Part shown: positions 53,568 to 63,339 of the stretch, piece after piece
Numbering within the stretch: the stretch's first letter is position 1
Layout: the number at the start of each line of letters is the position of its first letter
Assembly (NCBI RefSeq): GCF_014189505.1
Contig: NZ_CP050300.1
Location: 248,001-312,000 of the forward strand
Direction: 5' to 3'
DNA length: 64,000 nucleotides
Origin: Phyllobacterium sp. 628
GTDB taxonomy: Bacteria; Pseudomonadota; Alphaproteobacteria; Rhizobiales; Rhizobiaceae
Notes under the pieces: model-generated
Database searches by the model: none
The model's input: only the letters and a program-made list of their open reading frames with translations
Told to the model about the DNA's origin: nothing
Made by a program: the position numbers and the translations under genes

Positions 53568-54224
53568 ATGGCAGCGCGATCCATTGCCAGCATGCTGACT
53601 GACTTCACGCCCAAAATCGTGCCGGACGACCGGATAACTGTTTTTGCCGCCGCCACGCGCGAGCGCGCTGAACCGTTTGGTGCTGATGACGCGCCGGAAG
53701 ATGTCGTTGAGTTGATCGATGTCGAACTCAAGATCAAGGAAGCTTTCGAATTTGGCCGTGCCGAAGGGCAATCTGAAGCCTCCGTGTTGTTCGAGGCGGA
53801 AAAGTTGCGGCTTGAACGCGATTTTCAGGAAAAATTGGCTCAAGCCGAGGCTGATTTCATTCAGCGTATGGGCATCCGCATGTTCGAACAGTTGGAGGAG
53901 GGGCTTTCCGGCATTTCCGCCGGTCTTTCCAGCAGTCTTGCGACGGTCCTTGCTCCTCTGGTTGAAAACAATTTGCGTGATCGTGCCGTTGCCGGCTTTG
54001 TGGCTGAAGTGGAGCGTTTGACCAAAGGGCTCGAAGCCGTGATGATCGAGATATCCGGGCCCCCACATCTGCTCGATGTTTTGCGCAAACAACCGGAAAT
54101 TGACCCCATACGTTTCACATTCAATGAGGCCGAGCAGTCGGAACTGTCGATGAAACTCGATGACGTGGTTGTTGAAACACGGCTTGGCCGGTTGATTGAA
54201 GCGGTGAAGGATACAACCCGATGA
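53568..54224 (+). CDS. fliH: FliH-like flagellar export regulator
   Basis: A 218-residue protein 1 bp after fliF. The middle is a charged helical/coiled-coil region (EAFEFGRAEGQSEASVLFEAEKLRLERDFQEKL) and the C-terminal half follows the FliH/YscL pattern. FliH regulates FliI; here it is far from fliI. Symbol is based on place in the rhizobial cluster and helical pattern, with weak sequence conservation. Confidence 0.65.
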   Translation: MAARSIASMLTDFTPKIVPDDRITVFAAATRERAEPFGADDAPEDVVELIDVELKIKEAFEFGRAEGQSEASVLFEAEKLRLERDFQEKLAQAEADFIQRMGIRMFEQLEEGLSGISAGLSSSLATVLAPLVENNLRDRAVAGFVAEVERLTKGLEAVMIEISGPPHLLDVLRKQPEIDPIRFTFNEAEQSELSMKLDDVVVETRLGRLIEAVKDTTR

Positions 54225-55492
54225 ACATTGATCCGGAAACCCGCCGTGAGATCATTATCGTCCGGCGTAACCGCAATGACGGTGAAGATAGCCATCATGG
54301 CGGCGTCTGGAAGATTGCCTATGCCGACTTCATGACCGCCATGATGGCGTTCTTTCTGGTCATGTGGCTCATCAACGCTGCCAATGAGGAAACCAAAGCT
54401 GCGGTTGCAAGCTATTTCAACCCGGTCAAACTGATGGACAGGCAGTCACGGCCCAAAGGCATCGAGCAGACGGATGATCAGGAGGGCAAGGTTCGCTTCG
54501 AACGCCCGAACTCGACCGATGCCGAAACAAAGAGCGCCCGCAATGAACGGGCGGCGGAACCCAAACCGGAAACCGAAGAGCGGCAGATATTCAAGGATCC
54601 CTATGCAGTCCTTGCGGAGATCGCCACGGATTCCGGTGTATTGCAAAACCGTTCAGCCAAGGGCGACGGCGGTTCCAATACCGCCGGTCCCTCCACGGGC
54701 GCGGAAGGCGGTGATGCCTATCGCGATCCGTTCAATCCGAATTACTGGTCCACGCATGTAGAGGACGATCTCTTTCCGCTGACAGATAGCCCCGCGGTTC
54801 CGCCGCCGTCGCAGGAACAGCTGGAAAAGCGAGTGGCAGGTATTGAGGCAAAAGACGCGAGCCAGCCATCGCAGGGCGATGCAAAGGCAATGGATAAAGC
54901 CAATGCCAGGCAGCAGGCAGACCAGCAGAAGGTAGAAAACGCGGTACTCAAACCGGCTGATGTCCTTGCTGCCAATCCGGCAAAAGAGGCTGTAGCGACA
55001 GAGCCAAAACCCGATGCGGCACAGACCGCCTCAGCCCGCGAACTTGCTGCGGAAATTTCCAAGAAAACCGGTGGCACTGCTGCAGATGACAAAGCGCCCG
55101 ATATAACGGTCGTTCCAACTGAAGACGGCGTGATGATCCAGCTGACGGACAAGGTCGATTACGGCATGTTTGCCATAGGCTCGGCCAAACCGGACAAGCG
55201 TGTCGTGCAGGTGCTTGCGGAGATCGGCAAGATCATCGCATCGCGCAAAGGTGGCATCATCATCAGCGGTCACACGGATGCGCGTCCGTTCAAGAGTGAG
55301 ACCTATGACAATTGGCGGCTGTCGTCGGCGCGCGCTCACATGGCTTATTACATGCTCACCCGCGGCGGGCTCGATGCCAAGCGCATCCTGCGTGTGGAAG
55401 GCTATGCGGACCGCGATCCAAAGATCGTGTCTGATCCCTATGCGGCGCAGAACCGGCGCATCGATATCTTCCTGAAAACGGCCAAAAAATGA
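54221..55492 (+). CDS. motB: Flagellar stator protein MotB
   Basis: A 423-residue stator protein. N-terminal membrane helix with the proton-binding Asp36 in YADFMTAMMAFFLVMWLINA. C-terminal OmpA-like peptidoglycan-binding domain (~305-420) with ISGHTDARPF and NRRIDIFL. The linker of ~230 residues is long and low-complexity, as in other rhizobia. Overlaps fliH by 4 bp. Confidence 0.94.
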   Translation: MNIDPETRREIIIVRRNRNDGEDSHHGGVWKIAYADFMTAMMAFFLVMWLINAANEETKAAVASYFNPVKLMDRQSRPKGIEQTDDQEGKVRFERPNSTDAETKSARNERAAEPKPETEERQIFKDPYAVLAEIATDSGVLQNRSAKGDGGSNTAGPSTGAEGGDAYRDPFNPNYWSTHVEDDLFPLTDSPAVPPPSQEQLEKRVAGIEAKDASQPSQGDAKAMDKANARQQADQQKVENAVLKPADVLAANPAKEAVATEPKPDAAQTASARELAAEISKKTGGTAADDKAPDITVVPTEDGVMIQLTDKVDYGMFAIGSAKPDKRVVQVLAEIGKIIASRKGGIIISGHTDARPFKSETYDNWRLSSARAHMAYYMLTRGGLDAKRILRVEGYADRDPKIVSDPYAAQNRRIDIFLKTAKK

Positions 55493-56702
55493 TATTCGGC
55501 CGGTATTTCCGATGGCTTCTTGTTGGTTTTCTCGGCTTGCCTCTTGGCATAGCCCGGGCCGACATGCCGTCGCCGGAACCCTATCTGCTGGTCCGTTCCA
55601 TGCGCATGCTGCAGGACCAGGTTGCATCCGGCAAACCGGAAGCATTGCCCATGCTCAACCGCGTTCTTGGCCATATTGCCGGACAGCTTGAGGCAGCCAA
55701 ACCCGAGGTGTGGCAAAAACCCGCCAATGCCTATGCCATCCTCATCTATCTCCTGAATGGCGGCAATCCGCAGGTGGTGCGCGGCATTCTCACGACAACA
55801 AAGCTCGAGAATATCAGCCCAAAACTCGTCGCCGGTTCGCTGGCTTATGCGGACGGTGATTCCCTTGGAATTGTCGAAAATTTCAGCGAGCAATTACCGC
55901 CGGATGTTCCCAGCGAATTGATAGCGTCGATATCGCTGGTTACGGCGGCGCAGCTTGCGGCCATCGACGCACCCACCGCGCTGAAACGTCTCGACTATAT
56001 CCGGCTGTCCGCCCCCGGTACTTTGCTCGAAGAAGCCGCGTTGCGCCGGGGTTTGATGATTGCAGCCCGTCTCAACGACAAGGAGAAGGTCAAACTTCTC
56101 GCCCGCAATTATCTGCAGCGGTTTGCCCTGTCGCCATATTCGGAAGACTTCTTTCGCCAGCTTGTCGATGCTGTGATGACCTTGAAAGCCAAAATCAGCA
56201 ATGACGAGATCGAGGAAATGGCGACGCTTGCCTGGACCGGCGCTCGCTTGCCATTCTATCTGCGCATAGCACGTGGGGCTGTGGTCGGCGGCGATATGCA
56301 GCGCGCCCGTTTCATGTCTGAAAAAGCCGAAGCCCTGTCTCAATCACTCAAGACGGATGATACACAGGCAAGGCTTTATCTCGGGATCAGCAATGTCGGC
56401 ACTGATAAGACCGACGATGCCATCAAAATGCTTTCGCAACTGCCAAAAGACCGCTTGCACGAGCGGGATCTCAAGCTTCTGGAAGCGGCAACGGCCATGG
56501 GGGAAAGATATTGGAACAGCCCTCTGCAACTGCGGTGCAAGCAATGCCAAACCCTGTCATCAAGGCTGGTTCGACGACACCCGCAAACGGCACGGCGAGA
56601 ATCAGCGCCTCGCCAGCGACCGTGCCCGCCGATCCGATGATCGATGAGACGCGCAAGAAACTCGACGCCATAGACGCACTTCTGGGAAAGGCCAAGAAAT
56701 GA
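55489..56702 (+). pseudogene. motC: Chemotaxis/motility protein MotC, frame-disrupted near C-terminus
   Basis: A periplasmic motor protein of rhizobia, working with MotB and MotE. Signal peptide near residues 5-23 (FRWLLVGFLGLPLGIARA), then a helical repeat-like body. The frame breaks at a G5 run (56499-56503). With one more G the sequence continues MGGKILEQPSATAVQAMPNP and ends DAIDALLGKAKK, giving ~404 residues, the normal size range. As read, the frame ends in an unrelated tail at 56640. The restored stop overlaps the fliK start by 4 bp (ATGA), which supports the restored version. Confidence 0.8.
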
Positions 56703-57940
56703 CCATCGGAGCCGATATGCCTTTCAAATCATTGCAGGATGCCATTACCCGCGAAACCGGCAAGGGTGGTCAGCGGTTGCCGGAAAAGAAGGGCGCAAAG
56801 GGCAAGGATGACGACGTTCTCGATTTCAAAGCGATGATGGAGACGAAAACACCACGCGCCTTGCCGGATACGTCTGAAATCGCCGCTGAGGATGATACGG
56901 CTCAACTGCCTGAAATCGGTGAAACCGACAAAAAGGACGAAAAGACAAGCAGCAGCGTATCCACGTCAGGATTGTTCGGCCAGAGCCTGCTCGCCTTCGA
57001 ACAGCTCTTGCAGAAACAGCGCCAGACCAGTGACGATGAGGCCGACGGCAAAGACAAGCCGGCCCAGAACCATATCAAAGCCAAGGGCGCTTTGCCGCAG
57101 AATGAAGCAGCACTTGTGTCTGATGGGAAGGCCGATGAACAATTGATACCGGTTTCACCCAGGATCGAGCCAAAGCAACGGTCAGAGGCAACGGAAAAAC
57201 CGGCTCCAATCGCTATAGAAAACAAGCCGCAACAGGCCAAGGCTGAACCTGTCCAGGCACCATCCGCCCAAGTGGAAACAGCGTCAGCAGACGCACCAAA
57301 GGCACGCAGCAATGCCAGAGAAGCGCTCGAGCAAGTGTCGCAGCCCCCGGCGGCCAACAACGCAGCCCCTGCCACGTCATCAACGCCGCAGGCTGAGACG
57401 CGGCTCAATACGGCCCCATCGGTAAACACCGCCGCGGCTCCGCAAAGCCCGCCACGCATAACCGACGTACAGATCATTTCCGATCAAAGCACCAGCGCTG
57501 CCAGAACGCTGGTGATTCAGTTGCAGCCGGTCGAGCTTGGAACAGTCACTGCCCGTCTGCGCCTGACCGGCGAAGGCATGCATATCCAACTGATGGCCGA
57601 GAACAAGGCCGCCGCAGAACATTTGGCCCGCGATCATGAAGCACTGGGCAAGGCGCTGCAGAGGGCAGGTGTCGCCGATGACACATCAGCCGTAACGATC
57701 ACCATCGTGGATCGCAGCAGTGCAGGGGCTAACCTGCAATCCGGCCAGCAAAGCCTGACGGGTCAGGAGCAGCAAGCGGGTAACAGAACAGGCGGACAGG
57801 CCAATTCCGGTTCACAGGGAGCGCAAGGCGACCATTCATCCAGCCAACAATCTTTTGGAGACACCAGACCCGATGAGCGCGATGACAAGGCAGCCAAACC
57901 TGTTCCGGATCGCAATTTGTCTCGTGGTTTGGTGGTTTAG
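56699..57940 (+). CDS. fliK: Flagellar hook-length control protein (FliK/MotD)
   Basis: A 413-residue protein. The C-terminal Flg_hook domain (~260-345) contains LVIQLQPVELGTVTARLRLTGEGM and EALGKALQRAGV. The N-terminal part and the tail are low-complexity, Gln/Ala/Lys-rich, as in hook-length rulers. The gene at this place in S. meliloti was first named motD and later shown to be fliK. Start overlaps the restored motC stop. Confidence 0.88.
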   Translation: MTIGADMPFKSLQDAITRETGKGGQRLPEKKGAKGKDDDVLDFKAMMETKTPRALPDTSEIAAEDDTAQLPEIGETDKKDEKTSSSVSTSGLFGQSLLAFEQLLQKQRQTSDDEADGKDKPAQNHIKAKGALPQNEAALVSDGKADEQLIPVSPRIEPKQRSEATEKPAPIAIENKPQQAKAEPVQAPSAQVETASADAPKARSNAREALEQVSQPPAANNAAPATSSTPQAETRLNTAPSVNTAAAPQSPPRITDVQIISDQSTSAARTLVIQLQPVELGTVTARLRLTGEGMHIQLMAENKAAAEHLARDHEALGKALQRAGVADDTSAVTITIVDRSSAGANLQSGQQSLTGQEQQAGNRTGGQANSGSQGAQGDHSSSQQSFGDTRPDERDDKAAKPVPDRNLSRGLVV

Positions 57941-58463
57941 TTCTCTTCTTGCGGCGCAGGCAGCCTTTGCCGACAATCTTTGTGAACGCGAAATGCACCG
58001 TGCTTCGGCTAAATACGATATTCCAATCGGTATTCTCTATGCTGTCGGACTGACAGAAACCGGCCATAAAGAGTCGTTGCAACCCTACGCCATGAACATT
58101 GAAGGCAAGGCGGTTTTCATGCCCTCAGCGGCTGCGGCCGTTGTAAAATTCAATGAGGCACATGCACAAGGCGCAAAACTGATTGATCTGGGTTGTATGC
58201 AGATCAATCACTATTTTCACGCCAGCAAATTTCCTTCGGTGAGTGCAATGCTGGACCCGGCAACCAACGTCGATTACGCCGCGCGTTTTCTCAAAGAGCT
58301 TCGGGCGCGGGAAGGAAATTGGACCATGGCTGTGGCACGCTATCATGCCGGTCCCAATAATGACCCCGCGCAGAAACAATATGTTTGCCGGGTAATAGAA
58401 AATATGGTGGCATCCGGGTTCGGAAACTGGACGCAGAAGGCGCGAATGTTTTGCGATAAGTGA
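57873..58463 (+). CDS. Flagellar-locus lytic transglycosylase
   Basis: A ~196-residue exported enzyme. Start at ATG 57873 with GGAG upstream, overlapping fliK by 68 bp in another frame; ATG 57882 is also possible. Signal peptide IAICLVVWWFSSLLAAQAAFA. Catalytic Glu lies in GLTETGHKE, with the Slt-fold motifs DLGCMQINHYFH and AVARYHAGPNND. It would open peptidoglycan for the rod, replacing the muramidase domain of FlgJ that rhizobia lack. Confidence 0.85.
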   Translation: MSAMTRQPNLFRIAICLVVWWFSSLLAAQAAFADNLCEREMHRASAKYDIPIGILYAVGLTETGHKESLQPYAMNIEGKAVFMPSAAAAVVKFNEAHAQGAKLIDLGCMQINHYFHASKFPSVSAMLDPATNVDYAARFLKELRAREGNWTMAVARYHAGPNNDPAQKQYVCRVIENMVASGFGNWTQKARMFCDK

Positions 58464-58633
58464 AGGCGTTAATGATCAGTAATAAAACGTGAATTTGTTC
58501 CAATGGTCATTTTTGGTTAAGGTATCGCTGGTAGAGATTTACGCGCATTGATTGCTCAACCTCCCACACCTCATCATCACGATTGCCCGCCGTTTCCGAC
58601 TCCCAATTAATTGTGTTCAATTTGTTGGGAATT

Positions 58634-58650
58634 GTCGGCGAGTCGCCGAC
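58634..58650. promoter_or_regulatory. Palindrome upstream of ftcR
   Basis: Arms GTCGGCG and CGCCGAC around AGT, 52 bp before the chosen ftcR start. Could be an operator or an RNA hairpin in the leader. A second, weaker dyad AATTG/CAATT lies at 58609-58622. Confidence 0.45.
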
Positions 58651-58701
58651 CCCGCTACTTGTGTGCGCAATGGGGTTTTTACTGATTCGGAAGGTGGGGT
58701 C

Positions 58702-59373
58702 GTGATCGTAGTCGTCGATGAACGAAGTCTGGTTACGAGTGGCTATACTGCGTGGTTCGCCCGAGAGGGCATTACAACAACAGGGTTCGCTCCCGATGAT
58801 TTCGGCGACTGGGTCTCAACGGTCCAGCAGAGCGATATTATGGCAGTCGAGGCATTCCTGCTAGGGGAGTGCAGCAACCGCAACCAGTTTCCCCACAAGA
58901 TTCGTGAGCGGTGCTCGGCGCCGGTTATCGCGGTCAATGATACCCAGTCGCTTGAGCACACGCTTGAACTGTTTCAGGCAGGGGTTGATGACGTTGTCCG
59001 CAAACCAATGCATGTTCGGGAAATTCTGGCGCGGATCAATGCCATCCGCCGCCGTTACGGCAATGGCGATTCTGGCACGCAGGTTGGTCCCATCCGGGTG
59101 TTTTCCGATGGCCGTGATCCGCAGGTCAATGGCCTCGAATTCTCGCTGCCCCGCCGCGAACGCCGCATCCTGGAATATTTGATTGCCAATCGCGGCCGCC
59201 GCCTCAACAAGGCTCAGATTTTCAGCGCGATCTACGGCATTTTTGACAGCGAAGTCGAGGAAAGCGTCGTGGAAAGCCACATCAGCAAATTGCGCAAGAA
59301 ACTGCGTGAACAGCTTGGCCATGACCCGATCGATTCAAAGCGTTTCCTCGGCTACTGCATCAATCTCGATTGA
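58702..59373 (+). CDS. ftcR: Flagellar transcriptional regulator FtcR (Rem-like)
   Basis: A 223-residue two-component-type response regulator. I use the GTG at 58702 (reads [19 protein letters not shown]) since it is preceded by GGAAGGTGGGG and matches where the family starts; a TTG-started frame from 58552 adds 50 unrelated residues. The receiver domain lacks the typical phospho-acceptor pattern after VVVDERS. The OmpR-type DNA-binding domain is ~125-223 ([22 protein letters not shown] ... [17 protein letters not shown]). In Brucella FtcR is the flagellar master regulator, and Rem plays this role in S. meliloti. Confidence 0.92.
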   Translation: MIVVVDERSLVTSGYTAWFAREGITTTGFAPDDFGDWVSTVQQSDIMAVEAFLLGECSNRNQFPHKIRERCSAPVIAVNDTQSLEHTLELFQAGVDDVVRKPMHVREILARINAIRRRYGNGDSGTQVGPIRVFSDGRDPQVNGLEFSLPRRERRILEYLIANRGRRLNKAQIFSAIYGIFDSEVEESVVESHISKLRKKLREQLGHDPIDSKRFLGYCINLD

Positions 59374-59410
59374 TAGACCGTGATTGCTCCGCGTTGGCGG
59401 GGTGGTCAAA

Positions 59411-59504
59411 TCCGAAGACTTCTCGAAGCTTACGAAAGCGTCAGGTTCGCGCAAGCGTCGTCAGGGTACGATCTCGAACGGAATAACGGCGCAAGGAGAC
59501 GGAA
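59411..59504 (+). promoter_or_regulatory. Repeat cluster upstream of flgE (candidate FtcR site)
   Basis: CGAAGC (59424), CGAAAGC (59433) and CGCAAGC (59450), the last inside TTCGCGCAAGCGTCG (59446-59460). This 15-mer differs from the fliF copy TTCGCGCAAGCTTCG at one base. Candidate FtcR-controlled promoter of the flgE-flgK-flgL-flaF-flbT operon. Confidence 0.5.
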
Positions 59505-60776
59505 ATGAGCCTCTATGGAATGATGCGGACGGGTGTGTCGGGCATGAACGGCCAGGCCAACCGCCTGTCGACAGTGTCGGATAATATCGCCAATGCCGGG
59601 ACCACCGGCTACAAACGCGCCAGCACCCAGTTTTCCACCCTTGTGCTGCCAAGCTCCGGCGGCGGCTACAATTCGGGCGGCGTTGAAACGGTTGTTCGCC
59701 ATCATATCTCCGAAGACGGTTCAATGCGCGGCACAACGTCATCAACCGATCTCGCACTCAAGGGCAATGGTTTCTTCGTTGTCAGCAATTCCGGCGGGAC
59801 ACCTTATCTGACCCGCGCCGGGTCGTTCGTTCCCGATGCGCAGGGCAATCTTGTCAATGCCGCCGGCTACTACCTGATGGGATACCCCATCACCAATGGC
59901 CAGACCAATCCGGTCATCAATAGTTTTCAGGGTCTGGAAAAGGTCAACATCGCCCAGCGCGACCAGATTGCCGACCCAAGCCGTGCAGGTACGTTCACTG
60001 CGAACCTGCCGGCCGGTGCAACGGTTATTCCAGCTGCGAACCTGCCCTCGGCCAATGCCGCCGGAGCACAATTCTCCAACAAGACATCGGTCCAGGCTTT
60101 CGACAACCTCGGAAACCCGGTTACGCTCGACCTTTATTTCAGCAAGACCGGCGTTGACGCGACAGGAAATCCGACATGGGAAGTGACGGCCTATAACAAG
60201 GCAGACGCGTCCGCGACAGGCGGCTTCCCCTATTCCAAGCCGGCATTGAAGTCGGAAACATACACATTCGACGCAACGAACGGCAAACTTATCTCCGCTG
60301 ACAAGTCGCTGTCGGTTGCCATTCCGGGCGGTCAGACGCTTGAACTTGATCTGTCCGGCACCAAGCAGCTCGCCGGGGATTTCAACGTCAGCCAGATCAA
60401 GGTTGACGGCAATACACCAAGCCAGATCGAGAATGTCGATATCGGCCCCGATGGCACAGTGGTTGCCCTCTACAAGAACGGTGCCAAGCGTGAAATCTAC
60501 AAAATCCCGCTGGCCGACGTTCCAAGCCCGGACAATCTTCTGGTTCTGTCAGGCAATGTGTTTTCGCCCAGCGCGGAATCCGGCGACGTCCAGATCGGCT
60601 TTCCCGGCAAGGGCAGCTTCGGCAGCCTCACATCCGGTGCGCTGGAAGATTCGAACGCCGACATGGCGCAAGAACTGACTGAAATGATTGAAGCTCAGAG
60701 AAGCTACACGGCCAATTCCAAGGTCTTCCAGACCGGTGCGGATTTGATGGACGTGTTGGTCAATCTGAAAAGATAA
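59505..60776 (+). CDS. flgE: Flagellar hook protein FlgE
   Basis: A 423-residue hook subunit. N-terminal MSLYGMMRTGVSGMNGQANRLSTVSDNIANAGTTGYK and C-terminal LEDSNADMAQELTEMIEAQRSYTANSKVFQTGADLMDVL are the standard hook D0 helices. The FlgE-specific segment GAQFSNKTSVQAFDNLGNPV is in the centre. Ribosome site AAGGAGA is clear. Confidence 0.95.
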   Translation: MSLYGMMRTGVSGMNGQANRLSTVSDNIANAGTTGYKRASTQFSTLVLPSSGGGYNSGGVETVVRHHISEDGSMRGTTSSTDLALKGNGFFVVSNSGGTPYLTRAGSFVPDAQGNLVNAAGYYLMGYPITNGQTNPVINSFQGLEKVNIAQRDQIADPSRAGTFTANLPAGATVIPAANLPSANAAGAQFSNKTSVQAFDNLGNPVTLDLYFSKTGVDATGNPTWEVTAYNKADASATGGFPYSKPALKSETYTFDATNGKLISADKSLSVAIPGGQTLELDLSGTKQLAGDFNVSQIKVDGNTPSQIENVDIGPDGTVVALYKNGAKREIYKIPLADVPSPDNLLVLSGNVFSPSAESGDVQIGFPGKGSFGSLTSGALEDSNADMAQELTEMIEAQRSYTANSKVFQTGADLMDVLVNLKR

Positions 60777-60804
60777 ACCTCGAAATGTCGATTGGACCTA
60801 GGGC

Positions 60805-62277
60805 ATGTCACTAACTTCGGCACTCCTTACCGCTCAGAGTGCTCTTACGACCACATCGAAACAGACTGCATTGGTCTCCCGCAATATTGCGGGGGCCAAT
60901 GATCCCAATTTCACACGCCGCATTGGCTCCGTGGTCAGCGGCCCGAACGGAACAACCTATCTGTCGGTCAGCCGTTCCGCTGACGATGCCCTGCTTTCCA
61001 AATATATCGAGACCAATAGTCTTTACGGCTCGTCAAGCACGATGAAGAGCGGTCTTGACCGGCTCTCGGGCATTTATTCCGCTGACAATTCATCCGGCTC
61101 ACCCAAAGCTTTGCTTGGTGACCTGCGCGATTCCATGCAGCAATACGCCACGCAGCCGGGCAACGCGGCCGTCGGCGAAACGGCAGTATCGAAAGCCATC
61201 AGGCTCGCCAACGCATTGAATGAGGGTTCGAGCCAGATCCAGAAGCTACGGCAGGATGCCGACAGTGACATCAATGACTCCGTCAAGAATTTGAACGAGT
61301 TGCTGGCGAAATTCGAGACGGTCAACAATCGTGTCGTGAACGGAACGCGTTCCGGAGCCGATGTCTCCGACTTTCTCGATCAGCGCGACGGTCTTCTGAA
61401 AGAAATTTCCGGCGAGATCGGCATCACGACGATCAAGCGCGGCGACAATGACATGGTCATCTTTGCCGAATCCGGCGTGACCCTGTTTGAAAACACGCCC
61501 CGCGCGGTGAGTTTTGCTCCGACCAGTGCATTTTCCGCCGGGACCAACGGCAATCAGGTTTATGTGGATGGCGTACCGTTGTCGCACGACACATTCCAGC
61601 AGCCCTACGGCACAGGACGCCTCAGCGGCCTGTTGCAGTTGCGCGATCAGGTTGCGCCCGCCTATCAGAAGCAGCTCGATGAAGTTGCGCGCAGCCTTGT
61701 CACCATGTTCGCTGAAAAGGACAAGAAGACACCGGCAACCTTGCCGAACATTCCGGGCCTGTTCACCTATTCGGGTGCTCCGGCGATGCCGGCAGACAAT
61801 ACGATTTCACCCGGCATCGCCGGAACGATCAAGGTCTCATCCGCTTATATCGCTTCTGAAGGCGGCAGTCCGACGCTTCTGCGCGATGGCGGCACCAATC
61901 CCGCCAACCCGGATTATGTGCAGAACCCTGATGGATCGGCTGGTTACTCCACGCGGTTGCAGAGTTTGATTGGCGCCATCAACGCGCCCCGCACATATGA
62001 TCCGGCCGCAGGCATCGGCAACAATCAGAGCCTTTCGGATTATTCTGCGGCAGCAATCAGCTCCATTGAAAGCAAACGCCAATCGGTCACCGATACGAAC
62101 ACGTATAATGGCGTGCTGGCATCCCGCGCGGAGGACGCCATTTCCAACGCGTCCGGCGTCAACATTGATGTGGAAATGCAGGCGATGCTCAATCTTGAAC
62201 ACTCCTATCAGGCATCGGCACGGATTCTCTCCGCTGTGGACGCTATGCTCAACGAACTCTTGAATGCGGTGAAATAG
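60805..62277 (+). CDS. flgK: Flagellar hook-filament junction protein FlgK
   Basis: A 490-residue hook-associated protein 1. Begins MSLTSALLTAQSALTTTSKQTALVSRNIAGANDPNFTRR and ends NIDVEMQAMLNLEHSYQASARILSAVDAMLNELLNAVK. The conserved segment FLDQRDGLLKEISGEIGI is present. Normal length. Confidence 0.94.
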   Translation: MSLTSALLTAQSALTTTSKQTALVSRNIAGANDPNFTRRIGSVVSGPNGTTYLSVSRSADDALLSKYIETNSLYGSSSTMKSGLDRLSGIYSADNSSGSPKALLGDLRDSMQQYATQPGNAAVGETAVSKAIRLANALNEGSSQIQKLRQDADSDINDSVKNLNELLAKFETVNNRVVNGTRSGADVSDFLDQRDGLLKEISGEIGITTIKRGDNDMVIFAESGVTLFENTPRAVSFAPTSAFSAGTNGNQVYVDGVPLSHDTFQQPYGTGRLSGLLQLRDQVAPAYQKQLDEVARSLVTMFAEKDKKTPATLPNIPGLFTYSGAPAMPADNTISPGIAGTIKVSSAYIASEGGSPTLLRDGGTNPANPDYVQNPDGSAGYSTRLQSLIGAINAPRTYDPAAGIGNNQSLSDYSAAAISSIESKRQSVTDTNTYNGVLASRAEDAISNASGVNIDVEMQAMLNLEHSYQASARILSAVDAMLNELLNAVK

Positions 62278-62279
62278 CG

Positions 62280-63329
62280 ATGAAAATACAATCTGTTTCA
62301 TCCTACATGCTGATGAACTCCACCCGTAATACGATCCTTACAGCGCAGGCGGCACTCACAAAGGCATCATACGAGTCTCAAGAAGGCCGTGTGTTCGATG
62401 TGGGGCTCGCCCTGGGCAACCGAACCGGCCAAACCGTTTCTTTACGCAAGGAATTTGATCGCCTGAACGTTCTGACAGAGACGAACAGTCTCATCGGCGA
62501 GCGGATGACCACCTCACAGAATGCTTTGGGCAACCTTGTCAAAGGCGCTACCGATCTGCTGGGCACTGTAACAGCGCTGCGTGGTTCGTCCGATGGCCAC
62601 TCGGTTGCAACGGACAAGGCGAAGTCTGGTCTGCAAGCAACAACGGGCATGATTAACACCAACTACAACGGCGAATACGTGTTTGCCGGTGTGAATACGG
62701 ATATTCAGCCGGTTGGCGATTATTATGCCGCCGGAAATCCGGCCCGCGCCGCTATACAAACTGCGTTCCAGACACAGTTTGGCTTTCCGATGACGGATCC
62801 GCAGGTTGCCAACATCACTGCGGACCAGATGAAGACCTTTCTCGATACCACGATGACGGCGCAGTTCGACGCGGGTTCCTGGTCCAGCAACTGGTCATCG
62901 GCCTCCGATACACTTGTCAAGAGCCGCATTGCTCCGACTGAACTTACTGAAACGTCCGTCAGCGCCAACAATGCCGGTTTCCGGCAGTTGGCCATGAGCT
63001 ATACGATGGTGGCGGAACTCGGGAATATCGGCCTCAATCAAGGCGCGTTCGATGCCGTGATGAACAAGGCCATTTCGACGACGAGCCAGAGCATTACATC
63101 CCTGACCGGTGCGCAATCCTTCCTCGGTGTTGCACAGGCACAGACCAAGGACGCAACCGATCGGCTCAAAATCCAGATCAATGTCTTGAACAGCTCGATC
63201 AACGATCTGGAAGCCGTCGACCCTTACGAAGCCGCCAACAGGGTCAACGCCCTGACAGCGCAGATCAATGCATCCTATGCGTTGACTGTAAAATTGCAGA
63301 GCATGAGCTTGCTCAACTACCTGAAATAA
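62280..63329 (+). CDS. flgL: Flagellar hook-filament junction protein FlgL
   Basis: A 349-residue hook-associated protein 3, flagellin-like at both ends (SSYMLMNSTRNTILTAQAALTKA ... AANRVNALTAQINASYALTVKLQSMSLLNYL). 2 bp after flgK. The FlgL-typical GEYVFAGVNTDIQPV segment is visible. Confidence 0.92.
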   Translation: MKIQSVSSYMLMNSTRNTILTAQAALTKASYESQEGRVFDVGLALGNRTGQTVSLRKEFDRLNVLTETNSLIGERMTTSQNALGNLVKGATDLLGTVTALRGSSDGHSVATDKAKSGLQATTGMINTNYNGEYVFAGVNTDIQPVGDYYAAGNPARAAIQTAFQTQFGFPMTDPQVANITADQMKTFLDTTMTAQFDAGSWSSNWSSASDTLVKSRIAPTELTETSVSANNAGFRQLAMSYTMVAELGNIGLNQGAFDAVMNKAISTTSQSITSLTGAQSFLGVAQAQTKDATDRLKIQINVLNSSINDLEAVDPYEAANRVNALTAQINASYALTVKLQSMSLLNYLK

Positions 63330-63339
63330 CCGCAACAGG

